The notes under the pieces are model-generated. The model saw nothing but the letters and a program-made list of their open reading frames with translations. It made no database searches and was not told the origin of the DNA. 57,901 nt of DNA from Methylobacterium sp. (GTDB lineage: Bacteria > Pseudomonadota > Alphaproteobacteria > Rhizobiales > Beijerinckiaceae), in NCBI GenBank assembly GCA_002928875.1, contig PERO01000015.1, positions 1 to 57,901 on the forward strand, written 5' to 3'. Position 1 is the first letter of the stretch. Every line of letters starts with the position of its first letter. The position numbers and the translations under genes are program-made. Below, in pieces: positions 17,560 to 26,890 of this stretch.

Positions 17560-18621
17560 ATGGCGATGACCGATCACGCTCCGGGTTTCGTGAACCGTGC
17601 CGACCGGAAATACTGGTTCGAGCGCATTCCGGCGCAATGGTGGGCGCTGGCGGTGGTGCTCGTCTTCCTGCCGGTGGTCGCGAACAATTTCTGGCTGTTC
17701 CAGGTGATGGGCTGGACCTTCATCCTCGGGATGATCGGGCTGAGCCTGATGTTCCTCGCCGGCTATGGCGGGATGGTGAGCCTTCTCCAGATGAGCATTG
17801 CCGGTGTCGCCGGCTACATGGTCGCGATCCTCGGCTCCTCCGGCACGGTGACGGTCAGCCTCGGGCTTGCCTGGTGGATCGTCATTCCGGCCGCCTTCCT
17901 GATCGCGGCTTTGTTCGCCACATTGTGCGGCGCGCTCGCGGTGCGCACCGAGGGCATCTACACGATCATGATCACCCTCGCGATCGCGGCCGCCTTCTTC
18001 TATTTCGCGCGGCAGAACTACACGATCTTCAACGGCTATTCCGGCTTCAACCTCGTGCTGCCGCCGCAGCTCTTCGGGGTGAACTGGCGCGATCCCGTGC
18101 CGTTCTACTATCTCAGCCTGGCGCTGGCGGCCCTCTCCTATGGCGCCGTGGTCTATGTCTCGCGCTCGCCCTTCGGGCTGGCCTTGCAGGGCGTGCGCGA
18201 CAATCCGCGCCGCATGGCCGCCCTCGGCTTCAACGTCATGGCGCATCGCGTCGCGGCCTATGCGCTGGCGAGCGTCTTCGCCTCGGTCGGGGGTATCCTG
18301 CTCGTTTGGCAGAATGCGCAGATCGCGCCAGGCACGATCGGCATTCCCGCGGCGATCGACGTGCTGGTGGTGGCGGTGGTGGGCGGCATGCGCCGGCCGC
18401 TGGGGCCGTTCATCGGCGCCTTCATCTATGTGATCCTGCAGGTCTTTTCGCCCGATATCCTCGGCTTCTTCGGCTTCTCCGCCGAGCGCTTCAAGCTGAT
18501 CATCGGGTTGGGCTTCCTCGCGGTGGTGCTGTTCTCGCCCGATGGCGTGCTGGGCCTGTGGGATCGCTGGCGCGCGCGCCGGCAGAAGCGCGATGACGAA
18601 CGCGCGGGAGGGGCGGCATGA
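17560..18621 (+). CDS. LivM-type ABC transporter permease
   Basis: Second HAAT permease, 353 residues and about ten hydrophobic segments. Family hallmarks: LSLMFLAGYGGMVSLLQMS (LivM usually reads GYGGQLSLGQ), the loop SRSPFGLALQGVRDNPRRMAALG, and VAVVGGMRRPLGPFIGAFIY. It pairs with the preceding LivH protein. The stop overlaps the start of the ATPase gene by four bases (ATGA), so the transporter subunits are coupled. Confidence 0.93.
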   Translation: MAMTDHAPGFVNRADRKYWFERIPAQWWALAVVLVFLPVVANNFWLFQVMGWTFILGMIGLSLMFLAGYGGMVSLLQMSIAGVAGYMVAILGSSGTVTVSLGLAWWIVIPAAFLIAALFATLCGALAVRTEGIYTIMITLAIAAAFFYFARQNYTIFNGYSGFNLVLPPQLFGVNWRDPVPFYYLSLALAALSYGAVVYVSRSPFGLALQGVRDNPRRMAALGFNVMAHRVAAYALASVFASVGGILLVWQNAQIAPGTIGIPAAIDVLVVAVVGGMRRPLGPFIGAFIYVILQVFSPDILGFFGFSAERFKLIIGLGFLAVVLFSPDGVLGLWDRWRARRQKRDDERAGGAA

Positions 18622-19421
18622 ACGCGCCCGTGACCCCGCCGCGCGGCGTGACTTTGGGGCAGACCAATGTCAGCGCCGGCAATGCGCTCGAACTGCGCGG
18701 CATCACCAAGATGTTCGGCGCGCTGGCCGCGATTTCCGACGTGACGCTTTCCGTCCGGCCCGGCGAAAGGCGCGCGGTTCTGGGATCGAACGGCGCGGGG
18801 AAAACCACGCTCTTCAACTGCATCACCGGCGATTTCCTGCCGACGACCGGGCTGATCCGCTTTTTCGGCGAGGATGTGACGGTCTTCCCGCCGCATGAGC
18901 GCATCCGGCGCGGATTGCGGCGCACCTACCAGATCTCGTCGCTCTTCACCGGCCTTTCGGTGCTGGACAATGTCTATCTCGCCTGCCGCGGTGTGTCGCG
19001 AAACCGCTTCTCGCTGATCCGCCCGCGCCGCGACGATGCCCTCGTGCACGCCGCCGAGACGCTGGTGGAAGCGGTGCATCTCTCGGCCGAGAAGAACCGG
19101 CTCGTGGGGGAACTCGCCTATGGCCAGCAGCGCCAGCTCGAGATTGCGCTGGCGCTTTCGGGGGCGCCGCGCTTCATCCTGTTCGACGAGCCGGCGGCGG
19201 GGCTTTCGCCCACCGAACGGCGCGATCTCGTCTCGATCCTCACGACGCTGCCGAGCCATATCGGCTTCATCATCATCGAGCACGACATGGATGTCGCGCT
19301 GCGCGTCGTCGAGAGCGTGACGATGATGCACAATGGCCGCATCTTCAAGGAGGGCCGCCCGGAGGAGATCGAGGACGATCCCGAGGTGCAGGAACTCTAT
19401 CTCGGAGGCGGCCATGATTGA
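18618..19421 (+). CDS. LivG-type ABC transporter ATP-binding protein
   Basis: HAAT-family ATPase, 267 residues. Walker A is [11 protein letters not shown] near residue 58, the signature is [13 protein letters not shown] (a YGQQR form usual in LivG rather than LSGGQ), Walker B is [13 protein letters not shown], and the switch His is in IIIEHDMD. An additional ILVIEH-type C terminus ([16 protein letters not shown]) is typical. The first 28 residues before [11 protein letters not shown] are a non-conserved extension. It overlaps the next gene, which encodes the partner LivF fused to a Tm-1 domain, by eight bases. Confidence 0.93.
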   Translation: MNAPVTPPRGVTLGQTNVSAGNALELRGITKMFGALAAISDVTLSVRPGERRAVLGSNGAGKTTLFNCITGDFLPTTGLIRFFGEDVTVFPPHERIRRGLRRTYQISSLFTGLSVLDNVYLACRGVSRNRFSLIRPRRDDALVHAAETLVEAVHLSAEKNRLVGELAYGQQRQLEIALALSGAPRFILFDEPAAGLSPTERRDLVSILTTLPSHIGFIIIEHDMDVALRVVESVTMMHNGRIFKEGRPEEIEDDPEVQELYLGGGHD

Positions 19422-21639
19422 GCGCGGCAACCGGGGGCAGGGCGCACCCGTCCTGCAATTGCAGGGCGTCAACGTCTTCTATGGCCGTTCGCATGCGGTG
19501 CAGGGCGTGGATCTCGCGCTGCATTCGGGCGTCGTCGCGGTGGTGGGCCGCAACGGCATGGGCAAGACGACGACCTGCAAGGCCATTATGGGCCTTGTTC
19601 CGGTCTCCTCCGGCTCCATCCGCTTCATGGGCGAGGAACTGGTGGGGCGCACACCGGCCGAGATCGCCCGGATGGGCATCGGCTACGTGCCGCAGGGGCG
19701 ACGGCTCTGGCGCTCGCTGACGGTCGACGAGCATCTCCGGCTGATGTCGCGCGGGAAGGGCGCCTGGACGCCCGAGCGCATCTACGAGGTCTTCCCGCGG
19801 CTCGCCGAACGGCGGCGCAATGGCGGCGCGCAACTCTCGGGCGGCGAGCAGCAGATGCTGGCGATCAGCCGCGCGTTGCTGATGAACCCGCGCCTGCTCA
19901 TCATGGACGAGCCGACCGAGGGTCTCGCGCCCGTGATCGTCGCGCATGTCGAGGAGACCCTGGTGCGCCTCGCGGCGGAGGGCGATGTCTCGATCCTCGT
20001 GATCGAGCAGAATATCGGCGTCGCGACGCAGATGTCCGACACCATCGCCATCATGGTCAACGGGCGCATTCACCGGGTGATCGCCTCGTCGGTGATCGCG
20101 GCGGATCGCGATCTGCAGCAGCGCCTGCTCGGCGTGGGGCGGCACAGCCACGAGGAGGCGGAAGCGCCGGCGGGCGACCCGCCAGCCGGCGAAGCGCGAC
20201 CCGCGCCCGTCGCGCCGCAGGGTCCGATCCGCGTCTACAATGCGAACCCGACGCTTCCCACGCGCTGGTCTCAGGATGTGCCGGCCGCGCGGATCGAGGC
20301 GCAGGCGCGCACGATTTCCCGGCCGACGCTCGCGACGATCGATGGGCGGCGCGTCGGCGATGTCTCGCCGCTCGCGGCCCGTGCGCCGCAGGAGCCGCAT
20401 GTCATCATCGCCGGCACGCTCGACACCAAGGGGGAGGAGTTGCGCTTCCTGCGCGACGCGATCAAGGCGGCGGGGTTGCGCACGCGGCTGGTCGATCTCT
20501 CGACGAATGGCCGCAACCAGGGCGCGGATGTCTCCGCGCAGGAGGTGGCGCTGGCCTCGCCCACGGGCTCGGCGGGCATCGCCTCGGGGGATCGCGGCAA
20601 GGCCGTCGCGGCGATGACCGACGCCTTCCGCGCCTGGATGAGCCGCCAGCAGGGCGTGATCGGCATCATCTCGGCCGGTGGATCGGGCGGAACCGCCATC
20701 GCGACCGCCGGGATGCAGACCCTGCCGGTGGGCGTGCCGAAGCTGATGGTCTCGACCATGGCCTCGGGCAATGTCGCGGCCTATGTCGGCCCGACCGACA
20801 TCACCATGATGCATTCGGTGACCGATGTTCAGGGCCTGAACCGCGTCTCGCGCGCCGTGCTGGGCAATGCCGCGCAGGCCATGGCCGCGATGGCACGCGC
20901 GTTCCATGAACAGCAGCACGGCCCCGCGACGCGGCGTCCCGCGCCGGAGAAGCCGCTCGTCGGGCTCACGATGTTCGGCGTCACCACGCCTTGCGTGCAG
21001 CAGGTGACGCGGCTCATCGACAAGGAGTGGGAACCGCTCGTCTTCCACGCGACCGGCGTCGGCGGCCGCTCGATGGAGAAGCTGATCGATTCCGGCCTCG
21101 TGCCGGGCGTGATCGATGTCTCCACCACGGAAGTCTGCGACATGTTGATGGGCGGCATCCTGCCCGCCACGGAGGATCGCTTCGGCGCGATCATCCGCAC
21201 GAAAATCCCCTATATCGGCTCGGTCGGCGCGCTCGACATGGTGAACTTTGCCGCGCCCGAAACCGTGCCCGCGCATTACCGCGACCGGCTCTTCTACCCG
21301 CACAATCCGCAGATCACGCTGATGCGCACCACGGCCGACGAAAACCGCCGCATGGGCCAGTGGATCGGCGAACGCCTGAACCGGATGGACGGCCCGGTGC
21401 GCTTCCTCATCCCCGAGGGCGGCGTTTCCGCGCTCGATGCGCCCGGCCAGCCCTTCTGGGACCCCGCGGCCGATGCCGCCCTCTTCGATGCGCTCCAGCA
21501 GACCGTGCGCATCACGGCGACGCGGCAGCTGATCCGCCTTCCGTTCCACATCAACGACCCCGCCTTCGCGGCGGCGCTCGTGCAGCATTTCCGCGCGCTG
21601 CATCAGGGCCGCTTCAAGGGCGCGACCAGCAGGACCTGA
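19414..21639 (+). CDS. LivF ABC ATPase fused to Tm-1-like (UPF0261) domain
   Basis: A 741-residue fusion. Residues 1-245 are a complete LivF ATPase: Walker [15 protein letters not shown] near 45, [17 protein letters not shown] near 139, Walker [12 protein letters not shown] and switch [11 protein letters not shown] linker of about 80 residues rich in Pro, Ala and Glu follows. From about residue 328 to the end lies a full Tm-1-like ATP-binding domain (UPF0261): [59 protein letters not shown] and [12 protein letters not shown]. The family is named after tomato Tm-1; its bacterial role is unknown. There is no stop or frameshift between the parts. The fusion implies that transport and the Tm-1 function are physically linked. 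Confidence 0.92.
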   Translation: MIERGNRGQGAPVLQLQGVNVFYGRSHAVQGVDLALHSGVVAVVGRNGMGKTTTCKAIMGLVPVSSGSIRFMGEELVGRTPAEIARMGIGYVPQGRRLWRSLTVDEHLRLMSRGKGAWTPERIYEVFPRLAERRRNGGAQLSGGEQQMLAISRALLMNPRLLIMDEPTEGLAPVIVAHVEETLVRLAAEGDVSILVIEQNIGVATQMSDTIAIMVNGRIHRVIASSVIAADRDLQQRLLGVGRHSHEEAEAPAGDPPAGEARPAPVAPQGPIRVYNANPTLPTRWSQDVPAARIEAQARTISRPTLATIDGRRVGDVSPLAARAPQEPHVIIAGTLDTKGEELRFLRDAIKAAGLRTRLVDLSTNGRNQGADVSAQEVALASPTGSAGIASGDRGKAVAAMTDAFRAWMSRQQGVIGIISAGGSGGTAIATAGMQTLPVGVPKLMVSTMASGNVAAYVGPTDITMMHSVTDVQGLNRVSRAVLGNAAQAMAAMARAFHEQQHGPATRRPAPEKPLVGLTMFGVTTPCVQQVTRLIDKEWEPLVFHATGVGGRSMEKLIDSGLVPGVIDVSTTEVCDMLMGGILPATEDRFGAIIRTKIPYIGSVGALDMVNFAAPETVPAHYRDRLFYPHNPQITLMRTTADENRRMGQWIGERLNRMDGPVRFLIPEGGVSALDAPGQPFWDPAADAALFDALQQTVRITATRQLIRLPFHINDPAFAAALVQHFRALHQGRFKGATSRT

Positions 21640-21642
21640 ACC

Positions 21643-22497
21643 ATGCCCCGCTTCACCCGCACCGAACTGCTCGCCCGCTACCGCGCGATGATCGCGCGTG
21701 GCGAGCCGATCGTCGGCGGCGGCGCCGGCACGGGCCTCTCCGCGAAATGCGAGGAGGCGGGCGGGATCGACCTCATCGTCATCTACAATTCCGGGCGCTT
21801 CCGCATGGCGGGGCGCGGCTCGCTCTCCGGCCTGATGCCCTATGGCGATGCCAATGCCATCGTGATGGAGATGGCGAGCGAGGTGCTGCCGGTGGTGAGG
21901 AAGACCCCGGTCATCGCCGGGGTCTGCGGCACGGACCCCTTCCGCGAGATGGATGTCTTCCTCGATGACGTGAAGCACATCGGCTTTTCCGGCGTGCAGA
22001 ATTTCCCCACCGTCGGGCTGATCGACGGCGTCTTCCGCCAGAATCTCGAGGAAACCGGCATGGGTTTCGGCCTCGAGGTCGAGATGATCCGGCTCGCCTC
22101 CGCGAAGGGTTTGCTCACCACGCCTTACGTCTTCTCCGAGGCCGATGCCGCGGCCATGGCGAAAGCGGGCGCGGATATCATCGTCTGCCATCTCGGGCTC
22201 ACCACTGGCGGCTCGATCGGCGCGGAAACGGCGCTGAAGCTCAAGCATTGCCCGGCGATCGTGGATGCCTGGGCGGCAGCGGCTCTGGCGGTGAAGCCCG
22301 ATGCCATCATCCTCGTCCATGGCGGGCCGGTGGCCGAGCCGGGGGATGCCGATTTCATCATGAAGAACACCCGCCATTGCCACGGCTTCTATGGCGCTTC
22401 CTCGATGGAGCGCCTGCCGGTGGAAGTGGCGATCCGCGAACAGACCAGGGCTTTCAAGACAATCAGCCGCGCGGGCGGCTCGCCGGAAACGGCGTGA
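21643..22497 (+). CDS. Tm-1-type TIM-barrel (PEP hydrolase family) protein
   Basis: 284-residue TIM barrel of the family annotated as phosphoenolpyruvate hydrolase-like (TIM-br_sig_trns). Recognisable segments are [21 protein letters not shown] at the first strand, [19 protein letters not shown], and near the end [14 protein letters not shown]. In plant and fungal Tm-1 proteins this barrel follows the UPF0261 domain in one chain. Here it is the next gene, three bases after the fusion gene, so the pair reproduces the eukaryotic architecture. The biochemical reaction is not established. It is likely a partner enzyme or sensor for the same small molecule. Confidence 0.88.
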   Translation: MPRFTRTELLARYRAMIARGEPIVGGGAGTGLSAKCEEAGGIDLIVIYNSGRFRMAGRGSLSGLMPYGDANAIVMEMASEVLPVVRKTPVIAGVCGTDPFREMDVFLDDVKHIGFSGVQNFPTVGLIDGVFRQNLEETGMGFGLEVEMIRLASAKGLLTTPYVFSEADAAAMAKAGADIIVCHLGLTTGGSIGAETALKLKHCPAIVDAWAAAALAVKPDAIILVHGGPVAEPGDADFIMKNTRHCHGFYGASSMERLPVEVAIREQTRAFKTISRAGGSPETA

Positions 22498-22522
22498 GCA
22501 AGGCTGAGGGGAGACACGTGAC

Positions 22523-25135
22523 ATGACCGGGCAATTGATCGGAACGCTCATTCTCTGGCTCATCGTGGCGGTGATCGTGATCGCGATCGTCGTCTACCTG
22601 GTGAACTGGCTCTATCGCCGCTCCTCGAAGGAGGTGTCCTTCGTCCGCACCGGCCTCTTCGGCGAAAAGGTGGTGATCAATGGCGGCGCCTTCGTGCTGC
22701 CGATCATCCACGATGTCACGCCGGTGAACATGAACGTGCTGCGCCTCGCCGTGACGCGCGCGAAGGAGGATGCGCTGATCACGCGGGACCGGATGCGCGT
22801 GGATATCGATGCGGAATTCTATGTCCGCGTCCGGCCGGACAAGCCCTCGGTTTCGATTGCCGCGGCAACCCTCGGTCGGCGCACGCTCCAGCCCGATCAA
22901 CTCAATGCGCTGCTCTCGGGCAAGTTCATCTCCGCGCTGCGCTCGGTTGCTTCCGAGATGTCGATGGAGGAGATGCACGAGCAGCGCGGCACCTACGTGC
23001 AGCGCGTGCGCGATGCCGCGGTCGACATGATGGAGCAGAACGGCCTCGTGCTGGAATCGGTCGCGATCACCGATCTCGACCAGACCGACCTGCAATATTT
23101 CAACCCTTCCAACCGCTTCGATGCCGAGGGTCTGACGCGGATCATCGAGGAGATCGAGGAGAAGCGGAAGCTGCGCAACGATATCGAGCAGGATTCGATG
23201 ATCCGGATCCGCGCGCGCAATCTCGAGGCGGAACGGCAGGCACTCGACATCGAGCGCGAGAGCGAGACCGCGCGCCTCGAACAGCAGCGCGAGATCGAGA
23301 TCCGCCGCGCCATGCAGCGCGCCGAGGTGGCGCGCGAGCGCGCGGCCCGCGACACCGAGGCCGAGCAGGCGCAAATCTTCTCGCGGGAGGAAATCGAGAA
23401 GGCGAAGATCGCCAATGATCGCGCGATCAGCGAGGCGCGCATCGCGTCCGAGCGCGAGGTGCGCCAGCGCGAGATCGAGCGCACCAAGGCGGTGGAATCG
23501 GCCGAAATCATGGCCCGCGAGGAGATCGAGAAGGCCCGCATCACCAACGAGAAGACCATTCAGGCCGCGCGCATCGCCTCCGACCTCGAAACGCGGCAGA
23601 AGGAAATCGAGCGGACCCGCATGCTCGAAGCCGCGGAGATCGCCGCGCGCGAGGCGACCGAGAAGGCCCGCATCGCCCAGGAGGCGCTCGTGAATGCCGA
23701 GCGGATCGCTCGCGAGCAGGAAGTCCGCAACCTCGAGATCGCCCGCAACCAGGCGCTCGACGAGGCCGAGATCGCCGCGCGCGAAGCGGTGGAGAAAGCC
23801 CGCATCGCGCAGGAGAACGCCGTCACCGCCGAGCGTATCGGCTTCGAGGAGGGACGCCGCAAGCTCGAGATCGAGCGCAACAAGGTGGTCGAAACGGCCG
23901 AGATTTCGGCCCGCGAGGCGACCGAAGCCGCCCGCATCGCGCAGGAAAAGGCCATCGCCGCCGAGCGCATCGCCTCCGAACTCGAAACGCGCCGGCTCGA
24001 AATCCGCCGGGCCGAGGAACTCGAAGCAGCGGAGATCCAGCGCCGTGATGCCGTGGAGCGCCAGCGCATCGCTGCCGAACTCAAGATCGAGGAAGAGCGC
24101 ATCGCATCCACCAAGACCCGCGAGATCCTGCAGATCGAGCAGAAGCGCATGGTCGAACTCGCGGAGGAGGATCGCGCCATCGTCGTCGCAGCCAAGAAGG
24201 CCGAGCGCACCGATGCCGACAAGGCCCTGCGGCAGGCGGAAATCGTCGCGAAGCAGGAGGTGGAACGCACCGATGTCGCCCGCGAGCAGGCGCTGGAAGC
24301 CGCGCGCCTCGAACGCAAGCGGGTGATCGAGCAGCTCGAGATCGCGCGCGTGCAGGCGCTGCAGGAAGCGCAGATCGCGTCCAATGAAGAGGTGGAGCGC
24401 GCGCGCATCGCCTCGGATCGCGGGCTTGACGAGGCGCGCGTCGGTCGCCAGCGCGATCTCCGCAAGCTCGAGATCGAGCGCGAGCGCGATGTCGAGAACG
24501 CCGCGATGGAGAAGGCCATCACGCTCTACACGAAATCGCTGGAGGAAAGCGCGGCGGCCGCGCAGGCCGAAATCGCCAAGGCCAAGGCTGTCGAGGCCGC
24601 CGAGCAGGTCAAGACCGTGCAGGAGCGCGAGAGCGCCAAGCGCCGCAAGACCGTGGAAGTGATGATGGCCGAGAAGGCGGCGGAGGAGACCCGCATCGCT
24701 GCCGAGGCCGAGAAGGTGCGCCGCACCGTGGAGGCGGAAGCGCAGCGCCTGCTCTACGAGGCCGAGAATGTCCTCACCGACGGCGCACGCTACGGCCTGT
24801 TCCGTCGCCGCCTGCTCGACCGGATCGAGGGCATCGTGCGCGAGAGCGTGAAGCCCATGGAGAAGATCGACGGCATCAAGATCCTGCATGTCGACGGGCT
24901 CGGCGGCGGGGGCGGCAACTCGGTCGCGCGCACGCCCACCGACGAGGTGATCGAGAGCGCCTTGCGCTACCGCGTGCAGGCGCCGCTGATCGACGAGGTG
25001 CTGAAGGAGATCGGCATCGAGGGCGGCAGCCTCGCCAAGATGGGCGGGCTGATGCGCGAGGCCTCCGACATGCAGCGCGTCGCCAAGGACGCCCAGCCGC
25101 CAAAGCCGAAAGACGGCGGCGGCGAGAAGAAATGA
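22523..25135 (+). CDS. Extended flotillin-like SPFH protein with hendecad repeats
   Basis: 870-residue membrane scaffold protein. One N-terminal transmembrane helix (IVAVIVIAIVVYLVNWLY) is followed by an SPFH/band-7 domain to about residue 210 (IITRDRM-like ALITRDRMRVDIDAEFYVRV, with the ending NGLVLESVAITDLDQT). Residues 230-770 are a continuous charged coiled coil. Between residues 292 and 555 it is built of six units of exactly 44 residues (132 bases each, 23396-24187), each made of four 11-residue repeats with Ile-Ala at positions 5-6. A flotillin C-terminal domain follows (YGLFRRRLLDRIEGIVRESV). Known flotillins are mostly shorter (about 450-650). GGGGAG ribosome site. It probably oligomerises into membrane microdomains. 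Confidence 0.88.
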   Translation: MTGQLIGTLILWLIVAVIVIAIVVYLVNWLYRRSSKEVSFVRTGLFGEKVVINGGAFVLPIIHDVTPVNMNVLRLAVTRAKEDALITRDRMRVDIDAEFYVRVRPDKPSVSIAAATLGRRTLQPDQLNALLSGKFISALRSVASEMSMEEMHEQRGTYVQRVRDAAVDMMEQNGLVLESVAITDLDQTDLQYFNPSNRFDAEGLTRIIEEIEEKRKLRNDIEQDSMIRIRARNLEAERQALDIERESETARLEQQREIEIRRAMQRAEVARERAARDTEAEQAQIFSREEIEKAKIANDRAISEARIASEREVRQREIERTKAVESAEIMAREEIEKARITNEKTIQAARIASDLETRQKEIERTRMLEAAEIAAREATEKARIAQEALVNAERIAREQEVRNLEIARNQALDEAEIAAREAVEKARIAQENAVTAERIGFEEGRRKLEIERNKVVETAEISAREATEAARIAQEKAIAAERIASELETRRLEIRRAEELEAAEIQRRDAVERQRIAAELKIEEERIASTKTREILQIEQKRMVELAEEDRAIVVAAKKAERTDADKALRQAEIVAKQEVERTDVAREQALEAARLERKRVIEQLEIARVQALQEAQIASNEEVERARIASDRGLDEARVGRQRDLRKLEIERERDVENAAMEKAITLYTKSLEESAAAAQAEIAKAKAVEAAEQVKTVQERESAKRRKTVEVMMAEKAAEETRIAAEAEKVRRTVEAEAQRLLYEAENVLTDGARYGLFRRRLLDRIEGIVRESVKPMEKIDGIKILHVDGLGGGGGNSVARTPTDEVIESALRYRVQAPLIDEVLKEIGIEGGSLAKMGGLMREASDMQRVAKDAQPPKPKDGGGEKK
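23396..24187 (+). repeat. Six 132-bp in-frame repeats in flotillin gene
   Basis: Units begin at 23396, 23528, 23660, 23792, 23924 and 24056, each opening with a Glu codon in an EKARIAQ-like or related context. The first five are clear at protein level and the sixth is diverged. Every unit is 44 codons long, that is four hendecads, so the register never slips. This indicates internal duplication under selection for a regular rod rather than random coiled coil. Confidence 0.8.
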
Positions 25136-25146
25136 CGGGGTGAGCC

Positions 25147-25584
25147 ATGGCGCGCGTCTACACATCCAGCGTGATCAACGCCCCCGCGAGCCGGGTCTGG
25201 GCCCGCGTGCGGGATTTCAACGGCCTGCCGAACTGGCATCCGGCCATCGCCGAGAGCCGGATCGAGAACGGCGAGCCGGCCGACAAGGTCGGCTGCATCC
25301 GGGCCTTCTCGCTCAGGAATGGCGACCGGCTGCGCGAGCAGCTGCTGGGGCTCTCGGATTACGACATGTTCTGCACCTATTCGATCCTCGACAGCCCCAT
25401 GCCGCTCACGAACTACGTCGCGACGCTCCGCCTCACACCCATCACCGACCAGGACCGCACCTTCATCGAATGGTCGGCGGAGTTCGATTGCGCGCCCGAC
25501 AAGGAGGCCGATCTCGTCTCCGGCATTGGCGGCCACGTGTTTCAGGGCGGGTTCGACGCGCTGAAGCGGGCCTTCGGAGGCTGA
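25147..25584 (+). CDS. SRPBCC-family protein, first copy
   Basis: 145-residue START/Bet-v1-like (SRPBCC) helix-grip protein (MxaD/polyketide cyclase subgroup). The typical opening is SSVINAPASRVWARVRDFNGLPNWHPAI, described here in part: V-W-x-x-V-R-D-F near residues 16-24 and W-H-P near 30. The protein ends in a long C-terminal helix (FQGGFDALKRAF). It is paralogous to the next gene along its whole length, sharing ADKVGCIRAFSLR against VDKVGCVRRFTLR. CoxG of CO dehydrogenase clusters is also SRPBCC and anchors the enzyme at the membrane, so a similar role beside a Mo hydroxylase is possible. Ligand binding cannot be excluded. Confidence 0.85.
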   Translation: MARVYTSSVINAPASRVWARVRDFNGLPNWHPAIAESRIENGEPADKVGCIRAFSLRNGDRLREQLLGLSDYDMFCTYSILDSPMPLTNYVATLRLTPITDQDRTFIEWSAEFDCAPDKEADLVSGIGGHVFQGGFDALKRAFGG

Positions 25585-25585
25585 G

Positions 25586-26038
25586 ATGCCGCGGGTGGTG
25601 CGCAGCACGATCATCGATGTGCCGGTCGATCGCCTCTGGGCTGTCGTGCGCGATTTCAACGCGCATGACCAGTATCACCCCATCGTGGCGACGAGCCAGA
25701 TCGAGCGCGGCCACCCCGTCGACAAGGTGGGCTGCGTGCGCCGCTTCACCCTGCGCGATGGCAGCGAATTGCGCGAGCAACTGCTGAGCCTCTCCGATCT
25801 CGAGATGAGCTACAGCTATTGCCTGCTCGATACGCCTATCCCGCTCTTCAATTACGTGGCGCATATCCGGCTGCTGCCGGTCACCGATGGCAATCGCAGC
25901 TTCTGGCACTGGGAAAGCCGCTTCACCACGCCGGCGGGCCGCGAGGACGAGTTCGCGCGGATCGTGGGCGAGGATGTCTATGTCGCCGGCATGGAAGCCG
26001 TGCGCCAGTTGCCGCAACTCCAAGAGAACGGAGTCTGA
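25586..26038 (+). CDS. SRPBCC-family protein, second copy
   Basis: 150-residue paralogue of the preceding protein, starting one base after its stop codon. The fold signature is VDRLWAVVRDFNAHDQYHP, then VDKVGCVRRFTLRDGSELRE and the C-terminal helix VYVAGMEAVRQL. The two copies have diverged most in the middle strands, which line the ligand cavity, suggesting different ligands or a heterodimer. Just after the stop, a 13-base sequence containing the stop-start junction is duplicated (26030-26042 and 26049-26061) ahead of the next gene. Confidence 0.85.
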   Translation: MPRVVRSTIIDVPVDRLWAVVRDFNAHDQYHPIVATSQIERGHPVDKVGCVRRFTLRDGSELREQLLSLSDLEMSYSYCLLDTPIPLFNYVAHIRLLPVTDGNRSFWHWESRFTTPAGREDEFARIVGEDVYVAGMEAVRQLPQLQENGV

Positions 26039-26061
26039 CATGGAAACGGGAGCCTGACATG
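26030..26061 (+). repeat. Duplicated stop-start junction
   Basis: GGAGTCTGACATG (26030-26042) is followed by GGAGCCTGACATG (26049-26061), 12 of 13 bases identical. The first copy carries the SRPBCC stop and a five-codon mini-ORF; the second carries the true start of the FAD subunit. The duplication gives the downstream gene its own GGGAG ribosome site. Confidence 0.6.
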
Positions 26062-26880
26062 CCCCTTGGTCTGCGCGTGGCCCAGAGCCTCTCCGAAGCC
26101 GCCGGCATCCTCGCCGCCGATCCGCGCGCGCGGCTGCTCTCGGGCGGCACGCTGGTGATGCGCGACGTGAACGAGGGACGTCTGACGGAGGGAACGCTGC
26201 TCCGCATCACCGATCCAGCCTTCCGGCAGATGCAGGTTTCCGGCAATCGCATCGAACTTGGCGCGGGCGTGACCATGGCGGCGGTGCTGGCGAACCGGGA
26301 GCTTGGTTTCCTTCACGCCCCGGCGCGTGCCGTGGGCGGCCCGGCGATCCGCAACATGGCGACGATCGGCGGCAATCTCTTCGCCGAGACGCCCTATGGC
26401 GATTTCACCGTCGCGCTGCTGGCGCTCGATGCGCAGGTGATGGTGCTCGCGGGCTATGGCAGCGCGCGCGCCGTGCCGCTGGAGGAATTCCTGGCGGGCC
26501 GGGCGCGCGGCGAGGCGCGGCTCGTCGCGGGCGTGCAGTTCAACCGGCCGCAGAACCCGGCGGATTTCCGGTTCGTGAAGGTCAGCCGCGTGAAGCCGAA
26601 GGGCCTCTCGGTGCTCTCCATCGCGGCGCATCTGCCGGGCAGCGCGAGCCGCATCGGGCCGGCGCGCGTGGCCTATGGCGCGATGGCGCCCATGCCGATC
26701 CGCGCGCGCGGCGTCGAGCGGGCGCTGGAGGGCAAGGCGCTCGATGCGGCGGGCATCGCCGCCGCCCGTGCGGTGGCACTCGAAGGCGTGTCGCCCGCAA
26801 CCGACGCGATCGCGACCGACTGGTATCGCCGCGAGGTGCTGCCGGTGCATCTCGCGCGATTGCTCGGCGAGCGCGGATAG
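26059..26880 (+). CDS. Molybdenum hydroxylase FAD subunit (CoxM/XdhB-like)
   Basis: 273-residue FAD-binding subunit of a xanthine dehydrogenase/CO dehydrogenase-type enzyme. The first FAD motif is RLLSGGTLVMRDVNEG (AGGTD-like), the second IRNMATIGGNLFAETPYGD, which holds the flavin diphosphate. The C-terminal CO_deh_flav_C domain starts near SRVKPKGLSVLSIAAHL. The start at 26059 has GGGAG upstream. The subunit passes electrons from the Fe-S clusters to FAD and then to NAD or another acceptor. It forms an M-S-L order with the next genes, as in cox clusters. Confidence 0.92.
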   Translation: MPLGLRVAQSLSEAAGILAADPRARLLSGGTLVMRDVNEGRLTEGTLLRITDPAFRQMQVSGNRIELGAGVTMAAVLANRELGFLHAPARAVGGPAIRNMATIGGNLFAETPYGDFTVALLALDAQVMVLAGYGSARAVPLEEFLAGRARGEARLVAGVQFNRPQNPADFRFVKVSRVKPKGLSVLSIAAHLPGSASRIGPARVAYGAMAPMPIRARGVERALEGKALDAAGIAAARAVALEGVSPATDAIATDWYRREVLPVHLARLLGERG

Positions 26881-26890
26881 GGAGGGCGAA

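Noticed and set aside
15490..18246. 918-codon minus-strand frame opposite the AraC and permease genes
   Set aside because: His/Arg/Glu-rich composition typical of antisense to membrane-protein genes. No motif, and it crosses several clear genes.
19345..22563. 1072-codon open frame on the minus strand
   Set aside because: It lies opposite livF-Tm-1 and the TIM-barrel genes, is dominated by Arg, His and Asp, and shows no domain. GC-rich codon bias keeps the antisense frame open.
22463..25165. 900-codon minus-strand frame opposite the flotillin gene
   Set aside because: Its Leu/Gly/Asp-rich repeats mirror the flotillin hendecads in antisense. No ribosome site and no family match.
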